Positions 62,661 to 64,000 of a stretch of DNA of 64,000 nucleotides are shown here, piece by piece (positions within the stretch are counted from its first letter, which is position 1; each line of letters starts with the position of its first letter). Made by a program: the position numbers and the translations under genes. The notes under the pieces are model-generated. The model saw nothing but the letters and a program-made list of their open reading frames with translations. It did not search any database and was not told the origin of the DNA. Origin of the DNA: Pycnopodia helianthoides (lineage: Eukaryota; Echinodermata; Asteroidea; Forcipulatida; Asteriidae); NCBI GenBank assembly GCA_032158295.1, contig CM063255.1, positions 16,892,094 through 16,956,093 on the forward strand, read 5' to 3'.

Positions 62661-64000
62661 TATTTACGTTTAGGTAAACTAATTCCGTAATTAATCGAAC
62701 TTCAATATTTCAAAAAAAATGAATTGTATGAGGATATCCAAAGCTTTGACAGAAAATCAGGTGGAAGTTTTTTAATTTGTTACAATGATTCCCATATTCA
62801 AATAATACAAAAAAATACATAAAAATATTCCATAGAATCGAAAGGGTTTTCCACATTCACCTTGTTTCTACAGTATGACACTGCGCAATTATGGACTTCA
62901 AAACCTTCGTACCTCGATGACCGCTTTAAATATGCCACACTCAACAACCACGGAGTCATGTACATTTTAGGAACGGTTTTTCTCATACTAAAGAAACTGA
63001 CGAAAAGCTCCCTGACGAATAAAATTAGATAAATGCATCGTCACATTGCCATGCACAGTATCCAATTACTTACACAAGTCAAAGGTATTCATGGCATGCT
63101 TGGATAGTGAATTCGTTCAGTCCTCTTGATTTCAAACTTGTGAACATTTCATCAAAATAGGTGGACACGTTTTGGAGAAGAAACCGAATATCGCACTTGT
63201 TTTCTCGCTCGCTTTTCCACCCGTTTTTTATATTTTTTCTTATTCAACGTAGCCTTCAAAGTAGAACGTGTTTATCTTCATATTAGCAAAATAAGAACTG
63301 AGAGTTTGGAGACGGTGTTATTCTCCTAGGCCAACGTGGAAGTAAATGCACTTTGAAAGTAAATACTGCACAGCGTCTTTAAAAAGATCTCAGTTCATTA
63401 ATTCTACTGATCATCACCACACATGACTGTAGAAAAAATAAATCTATAAATGATTGTGAGCGTGTCTGCCCGTTGGAACCGATGACCTAAACAGAGGGAA
63501 ATCAGGGGATTTGGACTGAGCGAGAACGTCCTCGCTTATCTTTCGTAAATAAAACAAAATGGGGACGCCGCTATTAAATGCAAAATTGGGCACAAGAAGT
63601 CCTTTATCTTACCATGGCCATAAAAATGTGTGCGTGGCTTGGGTGAGCTGTAGGTCGTCGTCGTTGTTGTAATTGTTACGCTTTCAAAGAATCAATTTAC
63701 TTTCAGTCGGTTGTCGATTATGCATGATTACCAATATTGAACTAGTAACCAAAGCTTCACTCTAAATAGTAACGTTTATGATAATTGCGTTGTGTTATTT
63801 GAACATATCAGTTTTTATTTTGAAAATGGCCCAGAGCAAATTTCTAAGCGATTGTTATCTAAAAAATAAATGAATAAGCAGATCTGGTTGCGAGAATTAA
63901 CAAAAAGTCTCATCTGCAAGTATGCACAATAAATAAACTGCTTGTTTTGCTAGACTCTCTCTAGAATTCTACTGCCGAGGAAACATTTCCTCAGTTTAAA

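Larger units (their letters stand above)
57367..64000. other. No supported gene; expected upstream part of the GPCR gene
   Basis: The missing signal-peptide exon of the GPCR should be here or beyond. Donor-like minus-strand sites occur near 57413, 63069 and 63612, but none closes a convincing signal peptide in phase 1. The stretch otherwise holds a GTAC-rich repeat (61980-62660), a GT/GA microsatellite, a GACCCAG MITE and AT-rich sequence. Confidence 0.5.

Noticed and set aside
63069..63130. First exon of the GPCR (donor-like TTGT|GTAAGT)
   Set aside because: The only ATG in suitable phase gives seven residues with no signal peptide; candidates near 57413 and 63612 fail likewise.

Overview
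This is animal nuclear DNA: AT-rich, with long introns, consensus GT/AG splice sites and very dense short interspersed repeats. Several repeat families (tRNA-headed SINEs, MITEs opening with GGGCCCAATTTCATAGAGC, a roughly 370 bp element at 20438-20810, a family opening with AAAGGGACACGTTGCCTTGG) look to me like those of echinoderms. The combination of an acid sphingomyelinase with a many-LDLa LRR GPCR also fits a marine invertebrate. A sea star or related echinoderm is my best guess, from recall and not from any search.

Two multi-exon genes can be reconstructed, both on the minus strand. (1) Positions 10-16595 hold 11 exons of an acid sphingomyelinase (SMPD1 type): signal peptide, saposin-B domain and nearly all of the metallophosphoesterase domain, 532 codons, with the last C-terminal exon(s) beyond the left edge. 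All junction phases agree. (2) Positions 29336-57366 hold 22 exons of a large GPCR. Its ectodomain has about twelve LDL-receptor class A modules (11 exons, each phase 1-1), then an LRR N-cap exon, six 72-bp LRR exons (phase 2-2), an LRR C-cap/TM1 exon, a TM2-TM6 exon, a TM7 exon and a cytoplasmic-tail exon. This is the layout of the mollusc receptor GRL101 and its relaxin-receptor (RXFP) relatives. The signal-peptide exon was not found and should lie right of 57366. Two LDLa exons carry single-base frame breaks (-1 near 56336, +1 near 47357).

The rest is intronic or intergenic and is mostly mobile DNA: a decayed Penelope-like element at the left edge, a reverse-transcriptase fragment of a non-LTR element near 8.1-8.5 kb, three tRNA-headed SINE families, two piggyBac-type TTAA MITEs, a repeated 'GACCCAGAAATGGGTCA' MITE family, hairpin-cored elements, a 147-bp-arm foldback and several nested insertions. 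Tandem arrays include a 151-bp satellite (six copies) in a GPCR intron and a minisatellite grown from the exon 9/intron 9 junction of the sphingomyelinase gene. 16.6-29.3 kb and 57.4-64 kb show no gene I can support.

The two genes have no evident functional link beyond adjacency and shared strand. The observations I rate highest are the GRL101-type receptor with its two frame breaks, the splice-junction minisatellite, the hammerhead-like motifs in Penelope-type tails, the two unrelated hairpin MITE families with one architecture, and the three-layer MITE nest.
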